The notes below the pieces were generated by a model that saw only the letters and a list, made by a program, of their open reading frames with translations, did no database searches and was not told where the DNA came from. A stretch of DNA of 64,000 nucleotides, taken from positions 15,028 to 79,027 of the forward strand of contig JAJZJW010000001.1 in the NCBI GenBank assembly GCA_021809845.1. Reading direction: 5' to 3'. The stretch is from a bacterium (GTDB lineage Bacteria > SZUA-79 > Acidulodesulfobacterales > Acidulodesulfobacteraceae). Positions 21,030-30,669 of this stretch are shown in pieces (position 1 is the first letter of the stretch; each line of letters starts with the position of its first letter). Both the position numbers and the translations under genes were made by a program.

Positions 21030-21482
21030 TTGTTGTAATATAAATTTGTAGCTGAATATGCATTAATAATTAGTAATTAATAATTAGCACTAATGCATAA
21101 AAATAAGTTAAATAATTGAATTATTATTGAATTTGGTTGTTGTAATATAAATTTGTAGCTGAATATGCATTAATAATTAGTAATTAATAATTAGCACTAA
21201 TGCATAAAAATAAGTTAAATAATTGAATTATTATTGAATTTGCTTGTTGTAATATGAATTTGTAGCTGAATATGCATTAATAATTAGTAATTAATAATTA
21301 GCACTAATGCATAAAAATAAGTTAAATAATTGAATTATTATTGAATTTGCTTGTTGTAATATAAATTTGTAGCTGAATATGCATTAATAATTAGTAATTA
21401 ATAATTAGCACTAATGCATAAAAATAAGTTAAATAATTGAATTATTATTGAATTTGCTTGTTGTAATATAAATTTGTAGCTG
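21030..21482. repeat. 107-bp tandem repeat with internal hairpin, 4+ copies
   Basis: Marker TTTGTAGCTG recurs at exact 107-bp steps (GCTG at 21051, 21158, 21265, 21372, 21479). Each unit holds TGCATTA ... TAATGCA flanking an AATTAGTAATTAATAATT core, so each can fold into a long AT hairpin. The array fills most of the 543-bp gap between glmS and pcrA. Confidence 0.92.
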
Positions 21483-21550
21483 TGCGAACTAAATTTTTGC
21501 TTACATAAAATAAATTAACGCAAATTAAAAGTGAACCAATAGTGAAAAAT

Positions 21551-24046
21551 ATGAAATATTCCGATTCTCTTTCAAGGTATGCTTACCTGGACGGTTTAAA
21601 TCCGGAACAGCTTAAAGCTGTTAAATGCACTGAAGGACCTCTTCTTATTCTTGCCGGCGCAGGTTCCGGAAAAACACGTGTAATCACGCTCAGAGCGCTG
21701 CATCTTATAGAAACCGGCAAGGCAAAAGCGTACAACATTCTTGGTGTTACGTTCACTAATAAAGCCGCAAAAGAGATGAAAGAAAGAATAAAAAAATTAA
21801 TTATAGAAAACATAGATGTTAATGTTGCGGATTCGCAAGTAAAAAAAGCTGATAATGTTACCGATGAACCATATTTACAGCCTCAGCTGCCTGAATTTTC
21901 CACATTTCATTCTTTTTGCCTTAAGGTTCTCAGAAAACATGCCCCTGTATTAGGTTACAATTCATCTTTCGTTATAATGGACGACGACGATGCTACAAAA
22001 TTGCTTAATGCTTCGATAAAAGCTCTTAATATTAACGAAAAGATATTTACGCCGGTAAAAGTAAAATATTTTATAGAAAAGAATAAAAATTCATTAATTA
22101 CATGCGAAGAAGCCTTTTCTAAGGTTAAACCATGGGATGAAAATCTTGCAAAAATTTATGAAGAATATCAGAAAAGGCTAAAAACAAATAATGCTATGGA
22201 TTTTGCGGATATGATTTTTAATACTGTTAAGTTGTTTGCCGGTTTCCCCGATATAACAGATTATTATTCAAATCGTTATAAATATATTATGGTAGATGAA
22301 TTTCAGGATACGAATCTTGCACAGGATAGACTCATAAGGCTCTTATGTAAAAATCATAACAATATCTGCGTGGTAGGGGATGACGACCAGTCCATTTACA
22401 GTTTTAGGGGAGCGAATGTAGAAAATATATTAAGGTTTGAAGACCATTTTGAAGGCTGCAAAGTAATAAAATTAGAAAAAAATTACAGGTCTTCCAAAAA
22501 TATTCTGGCAGCTGCGTCAAGTTTAGTCAGCGAGAACAAAAGAAGAAAACAAAAAACTCTTAAAACAGATAAAGAAGACGGCAGTGTTATAACAGTTTAC
22601 AAAGCCGGAAGCGATATAAGCGAAGCGGTTTATATAGCCAGAGAAATAAAAAGATTAACAAGATTTGACGGCTATGTAAAATCCGATATAGCCATTTTAT
22701 ACAGAGCGAACAGACAATCTAGAATTATAGAAGATATGCTTTTAAAAGAAAACGTTTCTTACAATATTTATGGCGGATTTAAATTTTATCAGAGAATGGA
22801 AATAAAAGATATTTTATCTTATCTTAGATTTGCCGTTAATCCAAAAGATACGGTCAATTTTGAAAGGAGCGTTCAGGCAGTACCGAGCGGCATAGGCGAA
22901 AAAACTATTAAAAGCATGGAAGAAACGGCAAGGCAGAATAATATGGATATATTAGAATCTTACAAAGCAGGTTTATTTCATGTTATTTTAAAATCTAAAA
23001 TTAAGAATATAAAAAATTATTTTGATTTAATTGAAAAAGCAAAAATATTGATTTTTTCAAAAAACAGCTCTAAAAACATTTCCGATACAGAAAATATATA
23101 TAATAGCAACAGTATAGATAAAAATGATAAAGAAGATAGTGGCGGCGGAGGCGGCGCCATCAGCATCAATAAAGAAATTTATATATATAATAGCAGTGGA
23201 GATAATATATTAAATGCAGCATCTGTTATAAATCTTATCTATAAAGAGTCAGGATATGAAGCCATGCTTAAAGGATTATCGGATAAATCAAACGACAGCA
23301 ACAATGTAATAAATCAAAACAGAATAGAAAATATAGAAGAGTTGATAACCGCATCAATGGAATTTGAAGATATTACCGATTTCTTAGACCAGAGTGCCAT
23401 AAATGACGAAATAAACAACGCAGGAAAATTATCCGACGGAAGCGGCAACATTGGCACAAATACCGGCAGCGGAAATTATTATGGCAATAGCACCGGTTTT
23501 AATAACAATAACAATAACAATAACAATAACAATAACAATAACAATTATAGCGGCGGCAATAATAACAACGACAATAATAATAGCAACTATAACAGCAACA
23601 AAAACAATTATAGCGGCGGCAATAATAACAACGACAATAATAATAGCAACTATAACAGCAACAAAAACAATTATAGCGGCGGCAATAATAACAACGACAA
23701 CAATAACAATTATAAGAGCAGCGATAATCATCTAAAATCAGATAACTCATTTGTTTCTTTGATGACGCTGCACAGTGCTAAAGGATTAGAATTTCCGGTA
23801 GTGTTTCTTACCGGAATGGAAGAAAATACATTCCCGCATTCAAGATCGCTCATGGACACCTCGGCAATAGAAGAGGAAAGAAGACTGTGCTATGTGGGTA
23901 TAACAAGGGCAAAAGAGAAATTGTATCTGACATTGTCAAAAAGAAGAAAACTTGGCAGAGATTTCAGTTATAACATACCTTCAAGATTTTTATCCGAAAT
24001 TCCTGAAGGCTGTATAGAAGAGATATTAGACGATTACGATTATTAG
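21551..24046 (+). CDS. pcrA: UvrD/PcrA-type superfamily I DNA helicase with poly-Asn insert
   Basis: 3'-5' SF1A helicase for repair and replication. Motifs in order: Q-like LNPEQLKAV; Walker A AGAGSGKTR (about 36-44); TFHSF; VDEFQDTN (Walker B); GDDDQSIYSFRGA; EKNYRSS; TLHSAKGLEFPVVF; YVGITRAKEKL. I prefer ATG 21551, although GTG 21542 is also in frame; neither has a good Shine-Dalgarno. The protein is about 831 residues against about 720-740. A Gly/Asn block (nt 23090-23200) and a long Asn tract (nt 23431-23735) sit just before the TLHSAKG motif in domain 2B/2A. The tract contains an AACAAT microsatellite and a repeated NYSGGNNNNDNNN block. The PcrA C-terminal Tudor-like tail is short or absent. 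Confidence 0.94.
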   Translation: MKYSDSLSRYAYLDGLNPEQLKAVKCTEGPLLILAGAGSGKTRVITLRALHLIETGKAKAYNILGVTFTNKAAKEMKERIKKLIIENIDVNVADSQVKKADNVTDEPYLQPQLPEFSTFHSFCLKVLRKHAPVLGYNSSFVIMDDDDATKLLNASIKALNINEKIFTPVKVKYFIEKNKNSLITCEEAFSKVKPWDENLAKIYEEYQKRLKTNNAMDFADMIFNTVKLFAGFPDITDYYSNRYKYIMVDEFQDTNLAQDRLIRLLCKNHNNICVVGDDDQSIYSFRGANVENILRFEDHFEGCKVIKLEKNYRSSKNILAAASSLVSENKRRKQKTLKTDKEDGSVITVYKAGSDISEAVYIAREIKRLTRFDGYVKSDIAILYRANRQSRIIEDMLLKENVSYNIYGGFKFYQRMEIKDILSYLRFAVNPKDTVNFERSVQAVPSGIGEKTIKSMEETARQNNMDILESYKAGLFHVILKSKIKNIKNYFDLIEKAKILIFSKNSSKNISDTENIYNSNSIDKNDKEDSGGGGGAISINKEIYIYNSSGDNILNAASVINLIYKESGYEAMLKGLSDKSNDSNNVINQNRIENIEELITASMEFEDITDFLDQSAINDEINNAGKLSDGSGNIGTNTGSGNYYGNSTGFNNNNNNNNNNNNNNNYSGGNNNNDNNNSNYNSNKNNYSGGNNNNDNNNSNYNSNKNNYSGGNNNNDNNNNYKSSDNHLKSDNSFVSLMTLHSAKGLEFPVVFLTGMEENTFPHSRSLMDTSAIEEERRLCYVGITRAKEKLYLTLSKRRKLGRDFSYNIPSRFLSEIPEGCIEEILDDYDY

Positions 24047-24205
24047 CGCAGATTTATTAAACCGTTAGACCAGACCAGATGTTCAGGTCTATATAGAAGA
24101 GATATTAGACGATTACGATTATTAGCGCAGATTTATTAAACCCTTAGACCAGACCAGATGTTCAGGTCTATATAGAAGAGATATTAGACGATTGCGATTA
24201 TTAGG
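24014..24205. repeat. 79-bp tandem repeat capturing the pcrA 3' end
   Basis: The last 33 nt of pcrA including its stop (from 24014) recur at 24093 and 24172, exactly 79 bp apart. Each unit also carries AGACCAGACCAGATGTTC-AGGTCT, which has short dyad symmetry. The unit is not a multiple of three, but the extra copies lie after the stop. Confidence 0.92.
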
Positions 24206-24284
24206 ACGAAAAGCGTTTCTTAGAATGCAACATACAAAAAAAACACACAAAATATATAGTTGTGTAGAAAAAAGTATTAAACTA

Positions 24285-24430
24285 TTTTAATTATTATTTT
24301 TAGTTATTATCTAGTGTTATGTTATTATCTAATTATTATTTTTAGTTATTATCTAGTGTTATTATCTAATTATTATTTTTAGTTATTATCTAGTGTTGTT
24401 ATTTTTAGTTATTATCTAATTATTATTTTT
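24285..24430. repeat. Short TAGTTATTATCTAGTGTTAT repeats upstream of gatC
   Basis: Words ATTATTTTTAGTTATTATCT and AGTGTTAT alternate in four imperfect copies between the pcrA 3' repeats and the gatC Shine-Dalgarno sequence. I see no other feature in this gap. Confidence 0.75.
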
Positions 24431-24450
24431 AAAACGGGGGAAATTGAATA

Positions 24451-24810
24451 ATGAGCGCAAATATTGATATAAAACACGTAATAAAGTTGGCGAAGCTTAG
24501 TTTTAGTGAAAATGACGCTGCGGCATATGAAACTGAGCTGAGTAAAATACTGGATTATATAAACGTTCTTTCAAGCGCCGATATTTCAAAAGTTCAAAAT
24601 GCCGATACTCTTAAAGAAATGGATTATGAAAATCTTATTGCCGCAGGAGTTGAAACAAAATTTGAACTTGGCGAATATAGAAGCGACAATATTTCAGAAA
24701 AAGATGCGAGTTTTGATTATGTTCTTGTACAAGAAAACGCTCCTGAATTTGAATCTGACAACCCTGGTTCAAAATTTGGCTTTTTTTTAGTTCCTCCAAT
24801 CATTGAATAA
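24451..24810 (+). CDS. gatC: Asp/Glu-tRNA amidotransferase subunit C
   Basis: GatC wraps around GatA and stabilises the GatCAB complex, which converts Glu-tRNAGln and/or Asp-tRNAAsn to Gln-tRNAGln/Asn-tRNAAsn. The 119-residue protein has the family N-terminus (IDIKHVIKLAKLSFSENDAA), KILDYINVL, and a C-terminal FFLVPPIIE tail that matches the usual F-x-VPxV(I/L)E. A strong GGGGG ribosome-binding sequence precedes the ATG. It faces gatA tail-to-tail instead of leading a gatCAB operon. Confidence 0.93.
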   Translation: MSANIDIKHVIKLAKLSFSENDAAAYETELSKILDYINVLSSADISKVQNADTLKEMDYENLIAAGVETKFELGEYRSDNISEKDASFDYVLVQENAPEFESDNPGSKFGFFLVPPIIE

Positions 24811-24815
24811 TAAAT

Positions 24816-25075
24816 ATAATTAGATAATTAAGTACAGACACTAATTTTTCATAATTAGAAATAATTAGATAATTAAGATAGACACTAATTTTTCATAATT
24901 AGAAATAATTAGATAATTAAGATAGACACTAATTTTTCATAATTAGAAATAATTAGATAATTAAGTATAGACACTAATTTTTCATAATTAGAAATAATTA
25001 GATAATTAAGTATAGACACTAATTTTTCATAATTAGAAATAATTAGATAATTAAGATAGACACTAATTTTTCTAA
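24816..25075. repeat. 44/45-bp tandem repeat of REP-like motif, 6 copies
   Basis: GACACTAATTTTT occurs at 24837, 24881, 24925, 24970, 25015 and 25059. The reverse complement reads TTAGTGTCTAT/TTAGTGTCTGT, which is the core of the REP-like family. The array sits between the converging gatC and gatA genes. Confidence 0.92.
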
Positions 25076-25130
25076 TCTAATTAATTACATATTTTTGATG
25101 TGGTTATACACTAGTTTTCGGTGGATTATA

Positions 25131-25160
25131 CCCCTACTTTACAGCAGGGGACTTCTCGGC
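25131..25160. mobile_element. IS200/IS605-end-like hairpin
   Basis: CCCCTAC-TTTACA-GCAGGGG forms an imperfect hairpin, followed by ACTTCTCGGC. Subterminal hairpins followed by such a conserved stretch are typical of IS200/IS605-family ends. No tnpA or tnpB lies next to it, so this would be a scar. It is not a terminator, since no T-run follows on either strand. The family assignment is from memory of the pattern and is tentative. Confidence 0.4.
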
Positions 25161-25168
25161 AATGTTAC

Positions 25169-26749
25169 TTAAAAGTTAAGATCGGGCTGATATTTCTTTC
25201 TAAAATCAACTATATCTTCTATAATTTTAGCAGTTTCCAGCATTTTATCTTCAGAACACCATGGAGCAATAATTTGCAGTCCTATAGGCAGTCCTGTATC
25301 ATTTGGATTTTTTTTGCCTGTAATACCGGAGGGTATAGACATCGCCGGCAAATAAGCAAGATTTACCGATATTGTATATATATCTGAAAGGTACATGCTT
25401 AAAGGGTCATTAGCTTTTTCTCCGATTAAAAAAGCAGGAGTGGGTGAGGTAGGACCAATAATCAAGTCGACCTTGCTAAAAGCATCTTTATAATTTTTAA
25501 TAATAAGTTTTCTTATTAATGCCGCTTTTTTATAGTATGCGTCATAATATCCTGCAGACAGTGCAAAGGTACCAAGCATAATTCGTCTTTTAACTTCGTT
25601 GCCAAATCCAGCCGTTCTGGATTTCGTATAAATTTCTTCAAGGCTGGTAAGATTGCCGGGATTGCTATTGCCATTATTAAGACCGCATGGACCGTTCACA
25701 TCATTAATATCATTGGGACTATTTTTGGTAAAACGCATGCCGTATCTTATTCCATCGTATCTTTCAAGATTTGAGCTTGCTTCGCTCGTTGCAATGACAT
25801 AATATGCGGCTATAGAGTATGCCGTATCCGGAAGTGAAATTTCAACTATTTCCGCCCCAAGTTCTTTTAAATTATTTTTTATTTCCTGAATATTAGATAA
25901 TATTTTATTGTCTAAGCCTTCCGACAAAAATTCGTTTGGAATACCGATTTTTAAACCTTTTATTTTCGATTTCTCAGCTTTTTTTACAATCTCTGAATAT
26001 TTTTTTATTTTAAATTTTCTTGATGTTTGGTCAAACCCGTCAAAGCCAGCCGCAGCGTCAAGTAAAATAGCGGAATCCAGAACATCTTTGGAAATGGGAC
26101 CAGCCTGGTCTAAGGATGAACTGAAGGCTATAATGCCGTATCTTGATATCATTCCGTATGTGGGTTTTAATCCAACGACACCGCAAAGGCTAGCCGGCTG
26201 TCTGATTGAGCCCCCGGTGTCCGTTCCGAACGAACCGGCACACAAATCGGCGCTGACGCTTGCTGCTGAACCTCCGCTTGAACCGCCGGGTACTCTTTTC
26301 ACATCCCAAGGATTTTTAGTAGTTTTAAAAGCAGAATTTTCAGTGGAGGAACCCATAGCAAATTCGTCCATATTAGCCTTGCCTAGAAAAATAAAATTGT
26401 TTTCTTTTAATTTTCTTACAACAGTTGAATCATAAGGGCTGATAAAATTTTCTAATATTTTTGAAGCGCATGTTGTTTTTTTACCTCTCATTAAAAATAT
26501 ATCTTTAATTGATAGAGGAATGCCTGTTAAATATGGAAAATCGGAATTGTTAATTTTTTTGATGCGTTCGTCAGCCTGTTCAGCCTGTGTAAGTGCGTCC
26601 TCAAAATCAACGTACAGATAAGAATTGAGCAATGTGTCTTTTTGTTTTATTTGTTCAATGTAATAATTGGTAATATCACTACTTTTTATTTCTTTATTTT
26701 TTAAAAGTTCATGCAGTTCGTGAATCGTAAGATTATTTAAAGCTCTCAT
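25169..26749 (-). CDS. gatA: Asp/Glu-tRNA amidotransferase subunit A
   Basis: GatA is the amidase subunit that releases ammonia from glutamine or asparagine. The Ser-cisSer-Lys triad is visible: Lys in SIKDIF, cis-Ser in PGGSSGGSAA and nucleophile Ser in GTDTGGSIRQPA. The 526 residues include a modest extra stretch near 349-370 rich in Asn/Gly. The start is supported by AAAGGAA (26759-26765, minus strand). It is encoded opposite to gatC and gatB, which flank it directly. In most bacteria gatC-gatA-gatB is a single operon, so an inversion of this one gene is the simplest explanation. Confidence 0.96.
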   Translation of the reverse strand: MRALNNLTIHELHELLKNKEIKSSDITNYYIEQIKQKDTLLNSYLYVDFEDALTQAEQADERIKKINNSDFPYLTGIPLSIKDIFLMRGKKTTCASKILENFISPYDSTVVRKLKENNFIFLGKANMDEFAMGSSTENSAFKTTKNPWDVKRVPGGSSGGSAASVSADLCAGSFGTDTGGSIRQPASLCGVVGLKPTYGMISRYGIIAFSSSLDQAGPISKDVLDSAILLDAAAGFDGFDQTSRKFKIKKYSEIVKKAEKSKIKGLKIGIPNEFLSEGLDNKILSNIQEIKNNLKELGAEIVEISLPDTAYSIAAYYVIATSEASSNLERYDGIRYGMRFTKNSPNDINDVNGPCGLNNGNSNPGNLTSLEEIYTKSRTAGFGNEVKRRIMLGTFALSAGYYDAYYKKAALIRKLIIKNYKDAFSKVDLIIGPTSPTPAFLIGEKANDPLSMYLSDIYTISVNLAYLPAMSIPSGITGKKNPNDTGLPIGLQIIAPWCSEDKMLETAKIIEDIVDFRKKYQPDLNF

Positions 26750-26851
26750 ATAAATTATTCCTTTATTGATTTGTATATATAAAATATTTTATTTATATAA
26801 ATATATATTTATATATTACTATGAAACTTCAATTTGATAATTTAATATTAA

Positions 26852-26960
26852 TATAGTCTCTGTCTCCAACTAAATTAATGTCAGCCCTATTTCCGATACT
26901 TCGTCTATACTTTCTTCATAGAATATAGTCTATGTCTCCAAGTGAGTTAGTGTCAGCCCT
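26852..26960 (+). repeat. REP-like motif pair
   Basis: ATAGTCTCTGTCTCCAACT...TCAGCCCT at 26852-26888 recurs at 26924-26960 with about five mismatches, giving a 72-bp step. The motif TTAGTGTC here is in the opposite orientation to the GACACTAA array at 24816-25075, so gatA is bracketed by short inverted repeats. The gap between gatA and gatB also holds AT-rich sequence near the gatA start. Confidence 0.75.
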
Positions 26961-27024
26961 AATTTCTAATTTTTCTAATTTTTTTGTTCCTAATTTTCAA
27001 ACATTTATACTATCATACAACTGT

Positions 27025-27053
27025 TTGACATTGCAGTCAATTTGAATTATCAT
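27025..27053 (+). promoter_or_regulatory. Sigma70-type promoter for gatB
   Basis: TTGACA (27025-27030), a 17-bp spacer and TATCAT (27048-27053) form a near-consensus promoter about 70 bp before gatB. It would allow gatB expression independent of gatC and gatA. Confidence 0.6.
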
Positions 27054-27122
27054 AATCATAATTATATGATTTGAATTCACACCTGATTCGTTAAAATAAA
27101 CATAACAGAGGGAATAAAATAA

Positions 27123-28700
27123 ATGGAATATATAGATAATTCATTTGAAGCGGTAATCGGTCTCGAAGTACACACTCAGCTTTTAACCCATACTAAGATG
27201 TTCTGTTCCTGTCCTAATGTGTTTGGAAAAGAGCCTAATTCTCTTGTGTGTCCTGTATGTTTGGCGCTTCCGGGAAGCCTGCCCGTTATAAATTTGAATG
27301 CGGTTGAGCTGGCTGTTAAGGCGGCTATTGCTATTAATTTAAATATAAATAAAAAAAGCCTATTTGCAAGAAAAAATTATTTTTATCCTGACCTTCCTAA
27401 AGGTTATCAGATTTCGCAATTTCAAGACCCTGTTTCATCAAACGGATATTTAATGATTGATATTGGCGGAGGAATGGAAAAGAAAATAAGAATAAACCGT
27501 CTTCATATTGAAGAAGATGCCGGAAAATTAATACACGCCGGTCTTAATTCTTTTGTCGATTTAAATAGAGCAGGCACGCCGCTCGCCGAGATAGTTTCCG
27601 AGCCCGATTTAAGCTCTCCGGCAGAAGCGGCTGCCTATTTAAAAGACTTAAGGGATATTTTAGTTTATCTTGAGATATCGGACGGCAACATGGAAGAAGG
27701 AAGTTTCAGATGCGACGCTAACATATCGGTAAGAAAGAAAGGCGATACAAATCTCGGTACAAGAACGGAAGTTAAAAATGTTAATTCGTTTAAATTTGTT
27801 GAAAAAGCGTTAGAATATGAAATTAACAGGCAGATAGAGCTCATTCTTGGCGGCGGTAAAGTTGTTCAGGAAACCCTGCTGTTTAATTCAAAAACAGGAA
27901 AAACTGAATCAATGAGAGGAAAGGAAGAAGCGCACGATTATAGATATTTTGAGGAACCGGATTTGCCGCCGCTTATCTTAACGGACGGATTTATTCAAAA
28001 GATTAAAGATTCTATAGGCGAACTTCCTAAAGCTAAGCGGCAAAGATATATTAATGATTTCGCTCTTTCGGAATACGACGCAGAAGTCTTGACACAATAT
28101 AAGGATGTTGCAAATGATTTTGACGAATTAGTTAAAATTAATAATGGTACAATTGACATAAAAAAAATTGCAAACTGGATTATAAATGAATGGATGTTAG
28201 AATTAAAGAAGAGATGGGCGACGGATAATCCTGAACATGTTCAAGAAAGGGCGGCGCTGCATGAAGAAAATTCTATTCCTATCGAAAAGATTATTAATGA
28301 AGATTTGATTAACTTCAAAATGAATGAAATAATAAAAGATAGAAAATATTTTTTTGATATGATAATGCAAGTCGAAAACGGAAAAATTAATAGAAACGGC
28401 GGGAGATTAGTCTTACATCAACTTGTAGAAAATGCAAAAAACAGAAAAGTCCAATCCGTTGAGAAAATCATCAATGATTTAAATTTAGCTCAGGTCTCCG
28501 ATGACAAAGGCATAGAAGATATAATAAGACAGGTATTAGAAGAAAATCAAAAAGAATTGGAAGACTTAATCGGCGGAAAAGACAAATTATTCGGTTTTTT
28601 CGTCGGAGAAGCGATGAAAAAAACTAAAGGCAAGGCTAATCCCAAAAAAGTAAACGAGATATTAAATAAACATATTGAAAATTATAAAAGCGGGATTTGA
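27123..28700 (+). CDS. gatB: Asp/Glu-tRNA amidotransferase subunit B
   Basis: GatB binds the mischarged tRNA, activates the side-chain carboxylate with ATP and amidates it using ammonia from GatA. Family motifs: IGLEVHTQL, the zinc cysteines CSCP and CPVC, KNYFYPDLPKGYQISQ, HIEEDAGKLIH, SFRCDANISV, RTEVKNVNSF and RYFEEPDLPP. A C-terminal YqeY-like tail domain follows. At 525 residues it is slightly above average. No low-complexity insertion is present. A GAGGG-type Shine-Dalgarno lies about 10 bp before the ATG. Confidence 0.97.
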   Translation: MEYIDNSFEAVIGLEVHTQLLTHTKMFCSCPNVFGKEPNSLVCPVCLALPGSLPVINLNAVELAVKAAIAINLNINKKSLFARKNYFYPDLPKGYQISQFQDPVSSNGYLMIDIGGGMEKKIRINRLHIEEDAGKLIHAGLNSFVDLNRAGTPLAEIVSEPDLSSPAEAAAYLKDLRDILVYLEISDGNMEEGSFRCDANISVRKKGDTNLGTRTEVKNVNSFKFVEKALEYEINRQIELILGGGKVVQETLLFNSKTGKTESMRGKEEAHDYRYFEEPDLPPLILTDGFIQKIKDSIGELPKAKRQRYINDFALSEYDAEVLTQYKDVANDFDELVKINNGTIDIKKIANWIINEWMLELKKRWATDNPEHVQERAALHEENSIPIEKIINEDLINFKMNEIIKDRKYFFDMIMQVENGKINRNGGRLVLHQLVENAKNRKVQSVEKIINDLNLAQVSDDKGIEDIIRQVLEENQKELEDLIGGKDKLFGFFVGEAMKKTKGKANPKKVNEILNKHIENYKSGI

Positions 28701-28848
28701 ATTAATCAGAGCAAGGCAGTCACAGGATATATATTAAGAAAAATATTAGAGTTGTAGTTCCATTTCATTCAAATAAAATATTGCACCCTAAAATAGTAAA
28801 ACAAGTAGTTGAAGCTGTCTATTTATAAAAATCTGGAGGTATGTAAAA

Positions 28849-30339
28849 ATGGCTTTTTTTACGCTAAAATTAACGGACGATGATATTGTTGAAATGATTG
28901 ACCAGAGGAAACTTCCCGGAAAGGTTATCTATTTAAAATTAAAAACATATGAAGATGTAATAGACGCAATTAAAAAAATGGTTGTTAGAGGGGCTCCCGC
29001 AATAGGTGTTTCTGCGGGGTTTGGATTATACCTCGGCGCTAAAAATATCGCTGTTAAAATGGGGGTTTTAGATAGCGGTAAAAATAGCGACGGCAGCCAG
29101 TGTGGCGGCGATTATGCTCGCGGTAATGAAAAAAATCTTGCTCGGAAAATAAATAGCAATAAAACTACTAAAACTGCTGAAACTATTAAAACTATAAATG
29201 CCTATAATGTTGGCTATGATAATCATTATGAAGAATTTAAAATAGAATTTTTAAAAATATGCGATGAAATGTTTAAGGCAAGACCTACCGCTGTTAATTT
29301 GGAATGGGCGATAAAAAAAATGAAAGAAATTGTTGTAGCCGGCAATGATATAAACCATATAGACACTAATACAAACACTAATACAAACACTAATACTGCT
29401 GCAGTTAGCAAAATTGATAGTATCTATAATGATAATAGTAAAATCGATAATATTTATAACAGCAAAGCAGTTAATAAAATCGATAGTACCTACAGTGATA
29501 ATAGTAAAATAGATAATATTTATAACAGCAAAGCAGTTAATAAAATCGATAGTACCTACAGTGATAATAGTAAAATAGATAATATTTATAACAGCAAAAA
29601 TGATAGGGCCTGTGATAGCAATAAACATATAATAAACATCTTGAAAAGATTAAGAGAAGAATCTGTAAAAATTTATAATGAAGATATTGAAATAAATAAA
29701 AAAATGGGCAAATTCGGAGCGTCTTTGCTCAATGACGGTTCTACAATTTTAACCCATTGCAATGCAGGTGCATTAGCCACCGCCGGTTATGGTACCGCGC
29801 TTGGCGTTATAAGAGCCGCTATCGAAGGAAATAAGAAAATTAAAGTCATTGCCGATGAAACAAGACCGTTTTTGCAGGGTGCAAGATTAACCGCATGGGA
29901 ACTTATGAGCGATAATATACCTGTTACTCTTATTGCGGATAACTCAGCCGGATTGCTGATGCGGAAAGGAATGATTGACGGGGTGGTAGTAGGCGCGGAC
30001 AGAATAGCATCAAACGGAGATGTTGCCAACAAAATAGGCACGTATCAGGTTGCCGTTCTTGCAAAAGAGAATAATATACCATTTTATGTTGCCGCTCCGC
30101 TTTCTACAATTGATTTAAATATTAAATCTGGCGAGGAAATTCCCATTGAAGAACGGGACGGGAAGGAAGTATCTTCTGTATTCGGAAAAAAAATAGCCCC
30201 CGAAAACGTCGATGTGCTTAACTATGCATTCGATATTACACCTAATAAATATATCAGTGCAATAATTACAGAAGAAGGAATAGCAAAATCTCCGTATAAC
30301 AAATCAATTGCACAATTATTCAATAATTTAAAAAAATAA
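28849..30339 (+). CDS. mtnA: S-methyl-5-thioribose-1-phosphate isomerase with repeat insertions
   Basis: MtnA isomerises methylthioribose-1-P to methylthioribulose-1-P in methionine salvage; some relatives act on other ribose-1-phosphates. Motifs: [33 protein letters not shown] (catalytic Cys), [35 protein letters not shown] (catalytic Asp) and [11 protein letters not shown]. It is 496 residues against about 350. Insert 1 lies at about residues 74-122. Insert 2, at about 170-259, starts with an (Asn-Thr)n tract and continues with a 66-nt unit (22 codons) repeated from 29461 and 29527. Both precede the catalytic core. GGAGG lies about 10 bp before the ATG. The paralogue eIF2B/aIF2B is less likely given the Cys/Asp motifs. 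Confidence 0.93.
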   Translation: MAFFTLKLTDDDIVEMIDQRKLPGKVIYLKLKTYEDVIDAIKKMVVRGAPAIGVSAGFGLYLGAKNIAVKMGVLDSGKNSDGSQCGGDYARGNEKNLARKINSNKTTKTAETIKTINAYNVGYDNHYEEFKIEFLKICDEMFKARPTAVNLEWAIKKMKEIVVAGNDINHIDTNTNTNTNTNTAAVSKIDSIYNDNSKIDNIYNSKAVNKIDSTYSDNSKIDNIYNSKAVNKIDSTYSDNSKIDNIYNSKNDRACDSNKHIINILKRLREESVKIYNEDIEINKKMGKFGASLLNDGSTILTHCNAGALATAGYGTALGVIRAAIEGNKKIKVIADETRPFLQGARLTAWELMSDNIPVTLIADNSAGLLMRKGMIDGVVVGADRIASNGDVANKIGTYQVAVLAKENNIPFYVAAPLSTIDLNIKSGEEIPIEERDGKEVSSVFGKKIAPENVDVLNYAFDITPNKYISAIITEEGIAKSPYNKSIAQLFNNLKK

Positions 30340-30354
30340 AAATTGAGAAAAAAT

Positions 30355-30455
30355 AAAAGAAATAAGAAAAAATAGAAAAAATAAGAAAGAATAGAAAAAA
30401 TAAGAAAGAATAGAAAAATAGAGTCAGGCACTAAAAAATAGAGCCGGACACTAAT
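30355..30455. repeat. 18-bp A-rich repeat and REP-like motifs downstream of mtnA
   Basis: GAAAAAATAAGAAAGAATA-type units repeat directly after mtnA. They are followed by AGTCAGGCACTAA and AGCCGGACACTAA at 30422-30453, both members of the REP-like family in the GACACTAA orientation. The rest of the 330-bp gap before ilvE is AT-rich with no clear signal. Confidence 0.7.
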
Positions 30456-30669
30456 TTAAAATTCGCTATTTACAAAAAATTATAAAGCTGTTATATTTAT
30501 TATTCATTAATTAATATTTATTGCCGATAAGCAACGGATATTAGCGGGTATATAATTTATAATAAATTAAGAAACGCAAAAATGATAAAAAGTATCAATA
30601 AAGAAATATTATAATAATAATTTTTTTATAAAAAAACAAAATTTATTTGAGGGAAATAGGAAAATAATC

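Noticed and set aside
21030-21482. CRISPR-like array with regular 107-bp spacing
   Set aside because: Whole units are identical, with no unique spacers and no cas genes; it is a plain tandem repeat.
23429-23750. Three overlapping frames of Ile/Val/Ala or Cys/Tyr repeats
   Set aside because: They are other-frame readings of the poly-Asn microsatellite in pcrA.
24816-25075. CRISPR-like array with 44/45-bp spacing
   Set aside because: Both repeat and would-be spacer are the same in every unit.
25908-26435. Plus-strand 175-residue frame
   Set aside because: It is fully opposite gatA, whose catalytic motifs are intact, and its composition is that of an antisense shadow.
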